The translations under genes and the position numbers were made by a program. Shown piece after piece: positions 25,301 to 46,550 of a stretch of DNA of 64,000 nt (position 1 is the first letter of the stretch; the number at the start of each line of letters is the position of its first letter). Where the stretch lies: positions 16,819,466-16,883,465 of the forward strand of contig NC_133236.1 in assembly GCF_040436345.1 (NCBI RefSeq), written 5' to 3'. The stretch comes from Pagrus major. Lineage: Eukaryota > Chordata > Actinopteri > Spariformes > Sparidae. The notes under the pieces were generated by a model that saw only the letters and a list, made by a program, of their open reading frames with translations, ran no database searches and was not told the DNA's origin.

Positions 25301-28300
25301 GTTCTTGTGAGGACAGTGAAAGCCTGGTGAACATGAAACAATTTCAGGTGTTTTAGATGCAAAGTCACCGGTTTTCATCAGTATCAGTGAAGACACAAGG
25401 AAAATCACCCCACTGACATCAAAATAATGCCACTTGATCTTAAAAGAAGATGACTGATGCTTCAAACTAATGAGCTCTTGTCTCACATGCATAATATTTG
25501 GACTTATTTCAGCTGAAACAATCTTTAAGATTCAATTTTGAGCTAAGTGTCTCATTAAGCAACCCGGCACACAACTCCTCTGTCCTCATGTTTCACAAAT
25601 TGGCAGCAGACACAGTGTAGAATCCATGCCTTACATGTCATACACTATATGTCAGCGCATTGACAGGAATGATTGACCTCTCTCTCAGGTTGCACGGGTC
25701 TTATGAGGCACTGAAAGGGGGCAACACTTTGGAAGCCATGGAGGATTTCACGGGTGGCGTTACCGAGTTCTTCGAGCTGTCTGAGGCGCCCAAAGAGCTC
25801 TACAACATCATGAGGAAGGCGCTGCAGAGAGGCTCGCTAATGGGCTGCTCCATAGATGTGAGTGGTCATGAAAAGAGTGAAGTAAAGACCGGGAGAAGTC
25901 ACAAAGTGCAGCGATGAAAGCATCACTAACACAACACTGACTGAAATATAAAAAAATCTAATTCAACATCAGCTGCAAGAAGGAAGAGGTGGACATGTAA
26001 AAAATAGAAAAATAAACCTCATCAGTAAACATTTATTTATATAGATACAATTATTTTCAGCCTGTACCTCTAGATAGAGGTATCTAGAGGTGGAAATAGT
26101 ATTAATATACTTTTACTTAAATAAAAGACCTAATACTGATACCACAATGTTAAAAATACTATATCACATGTGAAAGTCCTGCACAAGTATGTGCATATGA
26201 TAAGGAAAATGTACTTTAAGTGCTCAACGCAGAAAAATGGCCCCTGTGACTCTACCAACAGAATAAACCTCATAATTATTCAAAGTGGATCAAAATAATC
26301 CTTAAATTCTTGAAGCTGTAACCATGAAATTGTACTGTATGAAAAATGACTGTCAACAAAGTGATTAATTATCTGTCAATCGACTAATTGATTAATCCAA
26401 AAGTAATTCTAGATGTACTTTCATATACATTTGTGTAGTTTAATTTATAACAAAACATTAGATTTATACATTATTGTGAGCTCTTTGTCAGTTTTGTATG
26501 CAGTATCAATTTGTAAAGTAACTCGTAACTAAAGCTGTCAAATATTTCCCTCTGAATTATAGTGGAGTAGAAGTAGAAAGGAGCATGAAAGAAAAACTAA
26601 AGTTAAAGTACCTCAAATCTTTTTTCATTTGATTTCAGAAAACCTAAATTGTAACCATCAAGTTCAGAATAAGTACATTAATAAAGAATATCTTTTAGCG
26701 AGATGTATCACCTCAAAATGTCTGTCCAGTCTGAATTTTGCTCTGATGTGTGTTGTATCTGTTTTTCAGGTTTTTTCAGCCAGTGAACTGGAGAGTCGGA
26801 CAAATCTGGGGCTGGTGAGGGGTCATGCCTACTCCATCATCGGCCTGGCGGAGGTAAAGTAAAATGTCTACGTACTCAAAATGCACATTTGTTTGTGAGG
26901 GAAGACCTTTTAAAGTAATGCAAACAGGTTGGTTTTTGTTTCTAGTGTGACGAAGTTGCAAAGAACACCAAAGTTCGCCTGATTCGCCTGCGCAATCCCT
27001 GGGGTTTCGTGCTGTGGAAAGGACCATGGAGTGCAAAGTAGGATTTTTTTAAAAACTTTATATTATTATGAAACTATGTCATTTTTGCAATAATTCTGTT
27101 TATATGAAGCTTCTTACTGAATAGAGCTAAGATGTATAAGGTTTCTACATTTGCCAGCATCATAAATATTTTATTATGATGAATGAAATCCAATAGTGTT
27201 GTTGATTGTTGTCTTTATTCTCAAAAACAGGGAATTATTTCCAAAAATATGACCAAGGCCTAACTGATGCTGCACTGTGATAGTCTTCCTTTACTCTTTA
27301 TTATTCCTTTGATTTTGTTTTTCCACAGTTCGAAGGAATGGTCGACCATTTCCACCGCAGACAAGGAAAACCTAAAGAAACAGACGATAGAGGCGAGTGA
27401 GTTCTGGTGAGTAGTTTAGTAGAGCAATTTAGTCCAGAGTAAAATCAACTACATAATCATGAAACTCAAAACTTCTTTGTCATTGGGAGTCTTCACACCG
27501 ATCACTATCAGCCTCAGCTGTACTTTTAATTGCTAACATGTTCAGTATTAGTTAACTATACACGTGTTGTCAGTCTAACAGTCTCAAATCCTTGTGTTTT
27601 TCCTTGTCAAAATAAAATATTAATTTAGCTTTGTAGTTGCCTCCCATAAGATGTAACAAAGACTTTTTCTTAAGACCTCTCAAATGTGGGTAAAATGGAA
27701 GAAACCAGAGGAGGTTTTTTTTTTTTTTTCTTCCAAAAAGTTTCCTCCCCTACAAGCTTCCTCTTTCATGTTCCCCTCCAGGATGTCTTTTGATGATTTT
27801 AAGAGGAACTTCACCAAGCTGGAGATGTGTAACCTGACCCCCGACACACTGCAGGGTGATGAAAGACACAGCTGGACGGTGTCCGTCAATGAGGGTCGCT
27901 GGGTGAGAGGCAGCTCTGCTGGAGGCTGCAGGAACTTCCCAGGTGGGCCCTTGCTGTTTTCTACTTCCAGCTTTTATTGCAGCTTTTAATCCTCTAAACG
28001 CCAATATTTATCTAATTTTTCTGTTTTTACCTCTTGTGTTTTACAGAAACGTTCTGGACGAACCCTCAGTATCGGCTGAAGCTGTACGAAGAGGATGACG
28101 ACCCAGAGGACGGGAACGTGGCATGCACTCTCGTCGTGGCTCTGATGCAGAAAGGTCGAAGGATGCAGCGTCATCAAGGGGCCAGATTCCTCACCATCGG
28201 ATTTTCCATCTACCAGGTACTGAGGACATGACCCTATATCACTCAGTCTTCCTAAGACACTGGATAAGCTGATGTACACTTACTGGAGTTAAACTTAACT

Positions 28301-31300
28301 TCTTCTTTGTGTCTGCAGGTCCCGAAAGAGGTATGCCCATGTTGGAGAAGGATGTTATTTAATGAAGTCAGTGCTTTCACAGCATTGACACTGTATCTGC
28401 AGAGAGTCCTGTTTGTTTGTGTGTCTGTGTTTGATTTAACAGTACATGTGGTGGTAGTAGTAGAGGTTGAAACCTCTATGTTCACAGTACAACTCTACTC
28501 CTAAATGTGGAAGAAGCATTATTAAAGAAAAAGTTTTACATTTTGGGAAAAATCGTGTTTTATCTGTACGCTGAATATAAAGCTAACACCAGCAGCCAGT
28601 TAGCTTAGCATAGCATAATGATCTGAAGCGGGGCCAGCCTGTCTCTGTCTAAGAACTTGCTGCACTCGCACTCGGCCAAGAAATAGTCCAGCACATAATC
28701 CTCCATGAACCCACAACTTTTAGTTTTTACGCTTTGTTTTTTCAACAGACTAGACCAACAAGAAAAACACTTATTTCCTGACATTTTTGAACTACTTTCC
28801 TTATTTGTGGAAGTCATTTCCAGCCCACCAACGTTCACTATTTCCATGCTTTCTCTGATTTCTTTCCAATCATAGATGTGTGGACAGAACCAGCATCTGC
28901 AGAAGGACTTCTTCTTGTACACAGCCTCCAAGGCTAAATGCAAGACCTACATTAACCTGCGGGAGGTCACGGAGCGGTTCTGTCTCCCCCCAGGAGAGTA
29001 TGTCATCATCCCTACGACCTTTGAACCTCATCAAGAGGGAGAGTTCATTCTCAGGGTCTTCTCTGAGAAGCAGAGCACGTCTGAGTAAGGACCACCGAGG
29101 GTCGCAGGCCATATTTGGGGGTGCAGCTGATGTTATTTTTGGGGAGGGCTCACCGTAAAAGTGCAAAATATATCAAAGCCTTGAAATGAAGTCCAACAAT
29201 AAATGGCAGGGATCCTAATGTGTCTGTGTTTCTTCATAGGGAAGCGGAGAACATGATCGGCTCTGACGGAACGCAGGTTTGTAAAGTGATTGAAGAAGAA
29301 GTGGGGTCATAATGTATGTTGATATTTCTGACTGATATCGCAGTGGAGAAAGGACTCAGAACAAACCTCTGGGCTTAAAAACACCAGACACCATTTAAAA
29401 ATGTATTTAGAAACTCAACTGCTTTCAGTTGCTATACACTTTTTTAAAATTTGTATTAATTTAAATGTATCAGAGAATCTAGGAAGTAGAACAACGATTC
29501 ATTCATTTTCACGGACAAATGCACAGGTACAGTTCGTGACACAGGTATTCAGGTGCTGTTGTATGGAGCACTTAAACTGACAAAATAAAAAATAAATAAA
29601 TAAATGCTCAATGAATAAATATACTATTATATGTAATAATATAAATAATATTTAAAAGAAATGTAGGTATTAATAAATCTATAAAATGTGACATAAATTG
29701 ACATTTCTGTTTTAATTTGCATCTGAGTTTATTTACCATTGTATAAATTCCCCTATTTATTTCATTTGTTTTACTGTTTTATTTATACATTTTTAATCTA
29801 TTAATTTATGTATTTATTTATTGAATTATGTTTTATCTTGCAAAATGAAAAATATTTTTTTTAAAACTTAAATAAATAAAATTGGTGAACGAATAAATGA
29901 AATGGAAAATTAAACAAGGAAGTAGATAAATATGTAAATACATTTTAAATGGATTAAATACAAATTTAAAAAAAAAATCAATTTGTGTCACATTTTAAAA
30001 AAATATTTATTTCTAATATTATTTTTGGTGCATTCAATGGCATATTTACTTATTTATCAAGCAGTTATTTATTTCTTTATTTAGTTTTAGTTTAGTTTTT
30101 TCAGTCCCCCATACAACAGTACCTGAATTCCTGTGTAATGAACTGTACTTGACCCTTTTGTGCATTTTTGGTGCATTTAACAGCAGATAATATCTTTATT
30201 GAGCCATTTATTTATTTATTTGATTTTGATTTTGGCAGGTTCAGTCCTCCATACTGTTGGCCCCTACTATTGAAAACAATATTAGGCTTCTTACTCCAAC
30301 AAGAGTATCACGTCTGTAACACTGCACTGTCAGTTTGACTTTGATATATTGTACACTCCAGTAGTGTAGCATGCATACTTCATCTACCTCTTGAAATCTC
30401 TCTGTCTTGTCCCAATTCATACCATGAGTTCACTCATTGATTTTCCCCACAAGAGTAACTAACAGACTTGAAAATTAGTGTTTTCCTCCTTTTCATCTCA
30501 TTTCATCCTTCTGTCCCTCCTTGTCTTATTGGCCATCAGCAAGAAAAGAAAAAGAAAGAAAAGGTAATGAATGCAAGTGGCAATAGCTTTGTTAGGCTGC
30601 TTTCAAACTTCCTCGCTGCTTCATTCCATTATGTCAGTGCTGGCAGTTATAGTTTGTGTCATAATCGCATGAATAGATTATAACAAGTGGAGTAACTATA
30701 AATTAACTCTGTCTTTTCTGTCTCTTATAACCCCTCTCTCCTCTTTCCAACCACTGCCATTACCCACATGCCAGCCTATTGTATTTGTGTCAGACAGAGC
30801 ACGAGCCAACAAAGAAATCGAGCATGACGGCATTCTGGGAGAAAAGAAGAAGAAACCAAAGGTAATCAAAGGAGCAAAAGTGTTATAGTTAAGCCAAAAC
30901 ACCAACACTGCAGCCACACAGCACGTAGCATCCAGAGACCTTTGCCCTGTCGTAATTTCTGGAGACTGACGGCTCTGAAATGCAATCTTGACCAGGTCAA
31001 ATAACATTGGTGGGAATGAAACAATCGAGTCTGAAGCCAGCAGGTCTCAAGTGGCTGAGCTGCACCTGTTTTCCTGTAAGGCCTCAGTATATACAGGCCA
31101 AGCCGTCTATGTCTTTCTCTAACGTGCTGCTCTCCTCTGGTACTATAAGGAAATGCATTCAGAGCTAATCACTAAATGTAGTTGTTATGTTATGTTATGT
31201 TATGTTATGTTATGTTATGTTATGTTATGTTATGTTATGTTATGTTATGTTATGTTACATTATGTTATGGGACAATACATTTTTATCTTAATTTCTAATA

Positions 31301-34300
31301 TTAAACCATAATTTATTTAATTAATATTACTACTCTGAATTTCCAAAGTAACTACTGTAGGAGCTAAAGTTGCACATTATTTTAGTGGATATATAATAGT
31401 ACAATATCGACCTCTAAAATGTTGTGGAGTAGAGGTATAAAGTGGCAGAAAATGGAATCATTCAAGTAAAGTACACATACTCAAGTGAAGTACTTGAACA
31501 AATGTACTTTGTTACTTTTCAAAAAGTAGTTAGTGCTCACTGCTATGATGGAGTGGATCTACAGTCTTATTTTTCATATATTAAAACTACTCAGTGGTTA
31601 ATTTTTCCTGAATCTTGAAAGCATTTCAGAATTATTTTTTTGTACCAGTAACTGGGTTTATAAATTGATTCTTCCTTATCTGTCCCTCAGCGAAAACTAC
31701 TTGAACCCGAGGAAGAGACTGAAGAGGAAAAACAGTTCAAAGTCATTTACCAACAGATTGCTGGTGAGGTGAGTACACAGAGAGGAGAGAGTGTTTAAAA
31801 GAGATAATGAGGAGAACACAGGCGTGGAAGTCTGAGTGAAATATTTAATATATATTAAATACATCCTCCCTCTATCAGGACATGCAGATCTGTGCCAACG
31901 AACTCATGAAGGTCATGAAGAATGTCCTCGCCAAACGTGAGTACACTGGAAAGATTACAGGAGACATATTATGTTCATTTTTAGGTTCATAAATTTATTT
32001 TGGGTTACTTCTAGAATAGGTTTACATGGTCTAATGCTCAAAAACACATCAGCATAATAAGTCCCCCTTAAGATCATTATTGCAGTCTTTTTCATGTGCT
32101 GATCATTCATACCAAGCTGTCCTTTTCCACAGATAGTGAAATAAAGACAGAGGGTTTCAGCCTTGAGACGTGTCGGAGCATGATTGCCCTGATGGATGTA
32201 TCCTTTCAGTTGGGTAAAGCTAGAGGAACGTGTGTAGTGGTGTATGAAGGTGACAATAGCAGGCTGTTGGCGACTCTGTCCTGTGGTTTAGTACTAACAG
32301 GAAAAACATTTTTCCTGTATGCTTTAGGCTGGCAACCAAATATCCCGTATACCAGTGATGCCATCTTGCGGTGGTGATGTTTGGAGCCAGAGTGTGCGCA
32401 GTAGTGACGAGGCGGTGGAGGAATGGTGTCGACTCAATTGCGAGCAGGGCTCAGCTGTCAATCGTGACATTACACCTTCTTTTTATAGCCTCAAATAATT
32501 AGTAAAAACCAAACTTATCAGAAAAAAAATAAACACTTGAAGATACATTACCATGATAAGAACAATCTTAAATGACAGAAACTAAATCTATTTGACATGT
32601 AGCCTACTTTGAATTTTTAGTTTGGTCCATGTCCCATCTGCTATCATGGAGGTGGCGGGATTTATGACTTATACTGCAGCTAGCCATCAGGGGGCGATCA
32701 ACACGTTTTGGCTTCACTTTTGGGGAGCTTTCATCTTTATATACAGTAAATGGGTAAAACATAAATTATTTAAGATAAAAGACAAGATAAGATAATCCTC
32801 TATCAATCCCCAGAGAGGAAATTCAGATGTTACGCCAGATGAAATTAACATTTTATTGACAAAACATGTATAAAAAAGTGTATATGCTGGGTTCACCTGA
32901 TTGTAAATTTTCGATGGACTGTACTGCTATTGTAGAGCACTGAGGTAAGGCTCGGAGGAGGTAGGAGGTAATGCCTTTATTTTCAGCAAAAGCGTTGGTA
33001 AATTGGAATTTAGTAAATAGTACATTTAAGAATGAATTGTCAATGAACCTTTGGTGACACGATCATAATCTCATTCAGTAGTTTAAAAAAACACACAAAA
33101 AAGAGGAAGATTTGGTGCTTTTGATGGTTTTTCCATGGCTGAACTATTCTCAGACTGATGGGACAGGAAAGCTGAACCTGCAGGAGTTCAAACACTTGTG
33201 GAGAAAGATCAAAGCGTGGCAGGTGGGACCGTTTTACCAACCTTAACTTCTGCTCATGTTCAACAAATCTACAAGTCTGACTGTCAATATCCTCATGTGC
33301 TTTCAGCTGATCTTCAAACGTTACGATAAAGACAAAACCTGCTCCATCAGTAGTTTTGAGATGAGAAACGCAGTTAATGATGCAGGTGAGCAGCATCAAA
33401 GAAATACCTTTTAAGATTTAAACACTGACAGGATATTGATCTTGACTACCGTGTATTTCTATTTTTAGATTCAATGATTTTTCAGAGCTAATAATTTAAC
33501 TTTTCAAAACACTGGTAGTACATAGTCAGTGACTGGCTGTTCACAATATGATTTAATATAATAATAATACTGTGTAAAGGTTCAATTTCAAATTTTGTTC
33601 CCAGCTTTGTCCTAACTCTTGTAAGAAATCCCATACTTTCCAGTCTCTTTTTGGAAATCTGTAGCGTGATATGAACTTTTGACCATGTACCTGATCTGTG
33701 TTTTGTCCTCAAAGGGTTTCACCTCAACAACCAGTTATATGACATCATAGCCATGCGCTACACAGACGAACACCTCAACATCAACTTTGACAGTTACATC
33801 TGCTGTTTTGTGAGGCTAGAGGGCATGTTCAGTAAGTACCAGGACCAAGTACCAAATTATTACAGAACTGAAGTGTTTTATAATGAAAAAGATGTAGTCA
33901 TCGGCGTAGTGATTTACTTCATCCCTTTACCTGCAGTTTTTAACAGAGTCACTGCTGATAAGAATACACAATATTTCCCCCCTTTTTATGAATCTTTGCA
34001 TTAACACATGTAACTCATAGGTCTCACTAACTGCAGCTTCGGCCAACTCTATTAGTTTAAGATTTCTAAAGAGATTAATGAAGACAAATGTATTGTGTCT
34101 CTACAGGGGCTTTCAATGCTTTTGACAAAGACGGTGATGGAATCATCAAACTCAATGTCCTGGAGGTAAGCCAGTTTCAGTGGTTTTTACAACATGATAT
34201 CCTAAGTTTTTTATGTAGAAGTCATTATTTGAATGCAATTATCTAAAGATCTCAAGCTAATTATCTTGTTATCTTGAGAAAACGAACTTTGTTATCTCTG

Positions 34301-34848
34301 GATAACGACATAATCAGCCCGTTAGCAGGAGAAAATTGCGATTAGGTGTGCAATGCCAACATGTATAGATGGCATCTTGACAACTGTAGCAACTGATTTT
34401 AGATGAAAGCGTCAGATTAAGTAGTACGCATTATTGGTCATTGCATCAGACTGTACTTAAATCTTATTTATTTATATACATTCAAGTAATTCAAACAAAC
34501 ACTAATGCTGGTAGTCTCTTTTCCTTTTCCCAATGACAATTCTTGTTTGGAGCCTACTGGACAGTTATGCTAAATGCATAACATCTTGTTTTTGCCTTAA
34601 CGGGTCTCTCAATCAGAACAAAAGACAAATGATCAGACAAGCTCACTATATATGTGGTGCAGTCCAACACAACAGCAACACAAACTACAGCTTACAAATG
34701 TACAATGAAGTTCAATCTACACCGGTACTGTTGTTTTTGATTGCATTACAGTGTAAAGTGTTGTGTAATTTCAAAATATAACTTTTTGAGCTCATATTTG
34801 TTTTTCTTTTGTTCTTTGCAGTGGCTCCAGCTGACTATGTATTCTTAA
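19345..34848 (+). CDS. capn3: Calpain-3-type muscle calcium protease, lacking IS1
   Basis: A Ca2+-activated cysteine protease, orthologous to the calpain that binds titin in muscle. Exons: 19345-19662, 22956-23025, 24186-24304, 25092-25225, 25689-25857, 26770-26853, 26946-27037, 27329-27406, 27782-27942, 28047-28216, 28319-28330, 28876-29084, 29240-29276, 30540-30563, 30775-30861, 31691-31768, 31879-31936, 32133-32197, 33154-33222, 33307-33385, 33715-33831, 34107-34165, 34822-34848. Total 2316 nt, 771 aa. The catalytic triad is intact: GDCW, GHAYS, RNPWG. The C2-like domain reads [14 protein letters not shown] short IS2 follows, with a KKKKEK stretch and PIVFVSDRA, then penta-EF-hand loops ([22 protein letters not shown]) and the end WLQLTMYS. 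Human CAPN3 has 821 aa; most of the difference is IS1, which I cannot find between 25858 and 26769. The N-terminus has the CAPN3-like IYSAILSRN motif. Exon 11 is a 12-nt microexon (VPKE). Confidence 0.95.
19663..22955 (+). other. capn3 intron 1
   Basis: A 3.3-kb intron, the largest of the gene, with no supported gene inside. Its left half holds pieces of the paired AAGTACTTGAGTAA-type repeat (19950-20945) and a reversed fragment of the TTAGCTTAGCATAAAG family near 20690-20720. The right half, 21000-22950, is AT-rich and I see nothing definite in it. Confidence 0.6.
19950..20945. repeat. Dispersed repeat region with AAGTACTT-rich ends
   Basis: The left part has CAAGTAGCTAC and AAAGTAAAAGTACTCTG. 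The right part has TTGTACTTGAGTAAAAGTAC followed by TTAGTTACTTTCGATCACTG. These are words I associate with one common teleost repeat. Related copies lie at 26073-26620 and 31365-31560. Whether the interior belongs to the same insertion is uncertain. Confidence 0.55.
23428..23790. mobile_element. Fold-back element A (long inverted ends, AAATAAAT interior)
   Basis: The left arm TGGAGGGTCTTGAGGGCCAA, AACGAAATATATAAATA is matched by the reverse complement of the right arm, ATGGAGGGTTTTAAGGGCCA, AAACTAAATATATAAATA. That is about 36 bp with few differences. The 290-bp interior is built of AAATAAAT and ATTTATTT words that can also pair. There is no ORF. It lies in capn3 intron 2. The ends resemble the TATGGAGG ends of element B (29527-30148). 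Confidence 0.75.
24353..24415. repeat. Dispersed repeat fragment (AAAGGTCCAGTGTGTAGGAT)
   Basis: TAAAGGTCCAGTGTGTAGGA followed by TGTAGAAGGATCTATGAC resembles the conserved start of a frequent teleost repeat. Only this short piece is clear. It lies in capn3 intron 3, just left of the ACGAT microsatellite. Confidence 0.55.
24419..24497. repeat. (ACGAT)n pentanucleotide microsatellite
   Basis: Five or more perfect ACGAT units, then a duplicated GCACTTCCATACAGT/CGCTTCCATACGAT spacer with further units. It lies in capn3 intron 3. Confidence 0.85.
24852..24905 (+). repeat. Dispersed repeat fragment (AAATAGTTCAACATTATGG)
   Basis: AAGAAATAGTTCAACATTAT followed by GGAAACTACGCTTTCTGCCG matches the 5' part of the family whose middle is seen at 28515-28665 in the same gene. 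Confidence 0.6.
26073..26620. repeat. Dispersed repeat with GTAGTGGAGTAGAAGTA-type end
   Basis: The left end reads AGGTGGAAATAGTATTAATA. The right end reads AACTCGTAACTAAAGCTGTC, TATAGTGGAGTAGAAGTAG and AAAGTACCTCAAATC. The order fits a common teleost repeat, partly seen again at 31365-31560. It fills most of the intron where other vertebrates carry the IS1 exon of CAPN3. Confidence 0.6.
28515..28665 (+). repeat. Dispersed repeat (TTAGCTTAGCATAGCATAA family)
   Basis: TTACATTTTGGGAAAAATCG, GTACGCTGAATATAAAGCTA, CAGCAGCCAGTTAGCTTAGC and ATCTGAAGCGGGGCCAGCCTG appear in the order of a repeat I recognise from many teleost introns. It lies in capn3 intron 11. Confidence 0.7.
29527..30148. mobile_element. 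Fold-back element B (about 60-bp inverted arms)
   Basis: The left arm begins GTACAGTTCGTGACACAGG and continues ATTCAGGTGCTGTTGTATGG. The right arm, reverse complemented, reads GTACAGTTCATTACACAGGA, ATTCAGGTACTGTTGTATGG and then GGGACTGAAAAAACTAAA. The interior is almost wholly AAATAAAT/ATTTATTT words, so the whole 620 bp could fold back. There is no ORF. It lies in capn3 intron 13. Confidence 0.8.
30180..30275. repeat. Extra end fragment related to element B
   Basis: Just right of element B, ATTTATTTATTTGATTTTGA is followed by TTTTGGCAGGTTCAGTCCTC, CATACTGTTGG. Reverse complemented, it reads TATGGAGGACTGAACCTGCC, AAAAT, like the inner ends of elements A and B. It looks like a third, solitary end of the same family. 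Confidence 0.55.
31184..31269. repeat. (TTATG)n pentanucleotide microsatellite
   Basis: About 17 units of TTATG, broken once by TTACAT near the right end. It lies in capn3 intron 15. Confidence 0.95.
31365..31560. repeat. Dispersed repeat fragment (GTAAAGTACACATACTCAAG)
   Basis: TGTTGTGGAGTAGAGGTATA, GTAAAGTACACATACTCAAG and AAATGTACTTTGTTACTTTT match in order the right half of the repeat at 26073-26620 and its continuation at 20880-20945. Confidence 0.65.
32326..32760. repeat. Dispersed repeat with CCATCAGGGGGCGATCAAC end
   Basis: TGCAGCTAGCCATCAGGGGG, CGATCAACACGTTTTGGCTT and CACTTTTGGGGAGCTTTCAT are words of a frequent teleost repeat. GATGCCATCTTGCGGTGGTG marks the left part. It sits in capn3 intron 18. 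The left border is uncertain. Confidence 0.6.
32783..32832. repeat. Diverged copy of the GATAATCCTCTATYARTCCC tail
   Basis: AAGATAAGATAATCCTCTAT followed by CAATCCCCAGAGAGGAAATT matches the tails at 17905-17968 and 62318-62380 with several substitutions. Confidence 0.6.
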
Positions 34849-35296
34849 CTCACCCTCTTGATCACTGATGTAGCTGCAAACAGTTGGTGCTCACAATGAT
34901 GACCTAAGTCCTGGACAGAATCTTAAAGGGTTAATGTGATATTTTTATGTGATATTTTGATTTCAGTCACCACTCCAGCTATGATGGTGTGGACTAAAAG
35001 TCAACTTTATTTTAGCTTAAAAACTGACATTTTATCAGTAATAAAGCTGATTCCTGGAACGTCATCAGCTTTTTAGACTCAACAGTGTGGATGAGAGCAA
35101 GAGAATCTGTAAAATCTGATAATCGAGTCACATCAGTGTTTGAAATGAAGCAGGGATAAAAAATGAAGTAAAGAGGTGGTGTAATGATCAGAGTGAACAG
35201 ATGTTTTTACAAATGTAGACTTAACCTTTGATGCCATGTTGAAAACAATACGTGATGTTAAATGCAAAGCTAGACATGTCAATATTAAAAAATAAA
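34849..35296 (+). other. capn3: capn3 3' UTR
   Basis: Sequence from the capn3 stop to the second AATAAA (35291-35296); an earlier AATAAA at 35040-35045 would give a 3' UTR of about 210 nt. No repeat or ORF of note. Confidence 0.6.
35040..35045 (+). terminator. Polyadenylation signal, capn3 (proximal)
   Basis: AATAAA 192 bases past the capn3 stop. A second AATAAA lies at 35291-35296. Confidence 0.5.
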
Positions 35297-35338
35297 TGTT
35301 TGAATACAGCAACTGAGTAAATGCACATTTTTTTACTT

Positions 35339-35344
35339 TTTATT
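35339..35344 (-). terminator. Polyadenylation signal, znf106
   Basis: AATAAA on the minus strand (TTTATT on +), about 1.1 kb past the znf106 stop and only about 43 bases from the distal capn3 signal on the other strand. Confidence 0.5.
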
Positions 35345-36464
35345 GCTGTACACATACAGTAGGTATTAAAACGATCGAATACACACTGTACAGTATAACA
35401 TACAAAAATTAAGGCAGCAAGTTACTTTCTGAACGGTTTGGTCTGACAACAGAGACAAAAGAGATGAGTTTCAAATATCTGTTATACAAAGTGATAACAA
35501 GGACAAAAGCATTGCCAAGAATGTCAAAATGTTAAAAATTAATGAATGTTTTTTTTTTTTTACATTCAATGAAGCAGGGTATATTTGTATAACCAAATCT
35601 CAGTCACAACCTAAGAAATTCAATTAAAAGTTCTCAGGTGTGATGGGAGGCAAAAATCTGAGTCAGGAATTAATTCAGGATACATTTACTCCAAACTGTG
35701 ATATCAGGAAAAATAACAAGCCATGTCAGTATACAATAAAAAATGGAATACATCCAAATCAAAAAAGAGACATCTGTATCGGAGTACAACGCTAAATCAG
35801 TGGAGTACTCTTGTGAAATGACAGAAGGACAGTTTCACAAAATGCTTGTTGAGATTTGATGTATAAATTAAGGATTTTGTTCAGGCTCAGACACTGTGCC
35901 ATTTCTGGTGTGCTGCTGCTCAACAGATTCAGCCAACATTAAAACCGGCTGCCTCTACTTCAGAGCCAATCGGCAATACAAATCACAACGAGATTGATGA
36001 AGAAGGCAGTTCATATTAAAAGCTGGCCTGTAAAAGCTACTCTGAGGTGTTTATGCCAGTGAATAGTCGTGGAAACATTCCAAGAGAGTAGCTTCACATA
36101 TAGTATGGCATTTCTGAGATGAACAGTGTCTAAAGCCATGTTATGTATCAACCGGGATAAGAAAAGAATGTGCTGACCAACAGATCAAAATTGTAATGAA
36201 TCGTTTTACTCTTGAAGCTTATTGACTGATAATTTTAAACGCAGGACTGATTGAGTGTCAGAGCCTTAACCCCAAACCTATTATGAAACAGCTTCAGCTA
36301 TCAATAGCAAGTGGCCTGTCTGGTCTCAGTGAGACCAAAGAGATGTGATCAGCACCACAAAAAGCAGAACAAAAAGGAAAAATGGGACATTAATGGAAAA
36401 TACAACTGAAAATTGAAACTGATAAATCAGGTGGTGTGTTGTAATAGGTGAAACTCCAGCGTCA
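35345..36464 (-). other. znf106: znf106 3' UTR
   Basis: A 1.1-kb A+T-rich stretch downstream of the znf106 stop with no supported ORF on either strand. It ends at the minus-strand AATAAA at 35339-35344. Confidence 0.6.
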
Positions 36465-46550
<10,086 letters not shown>

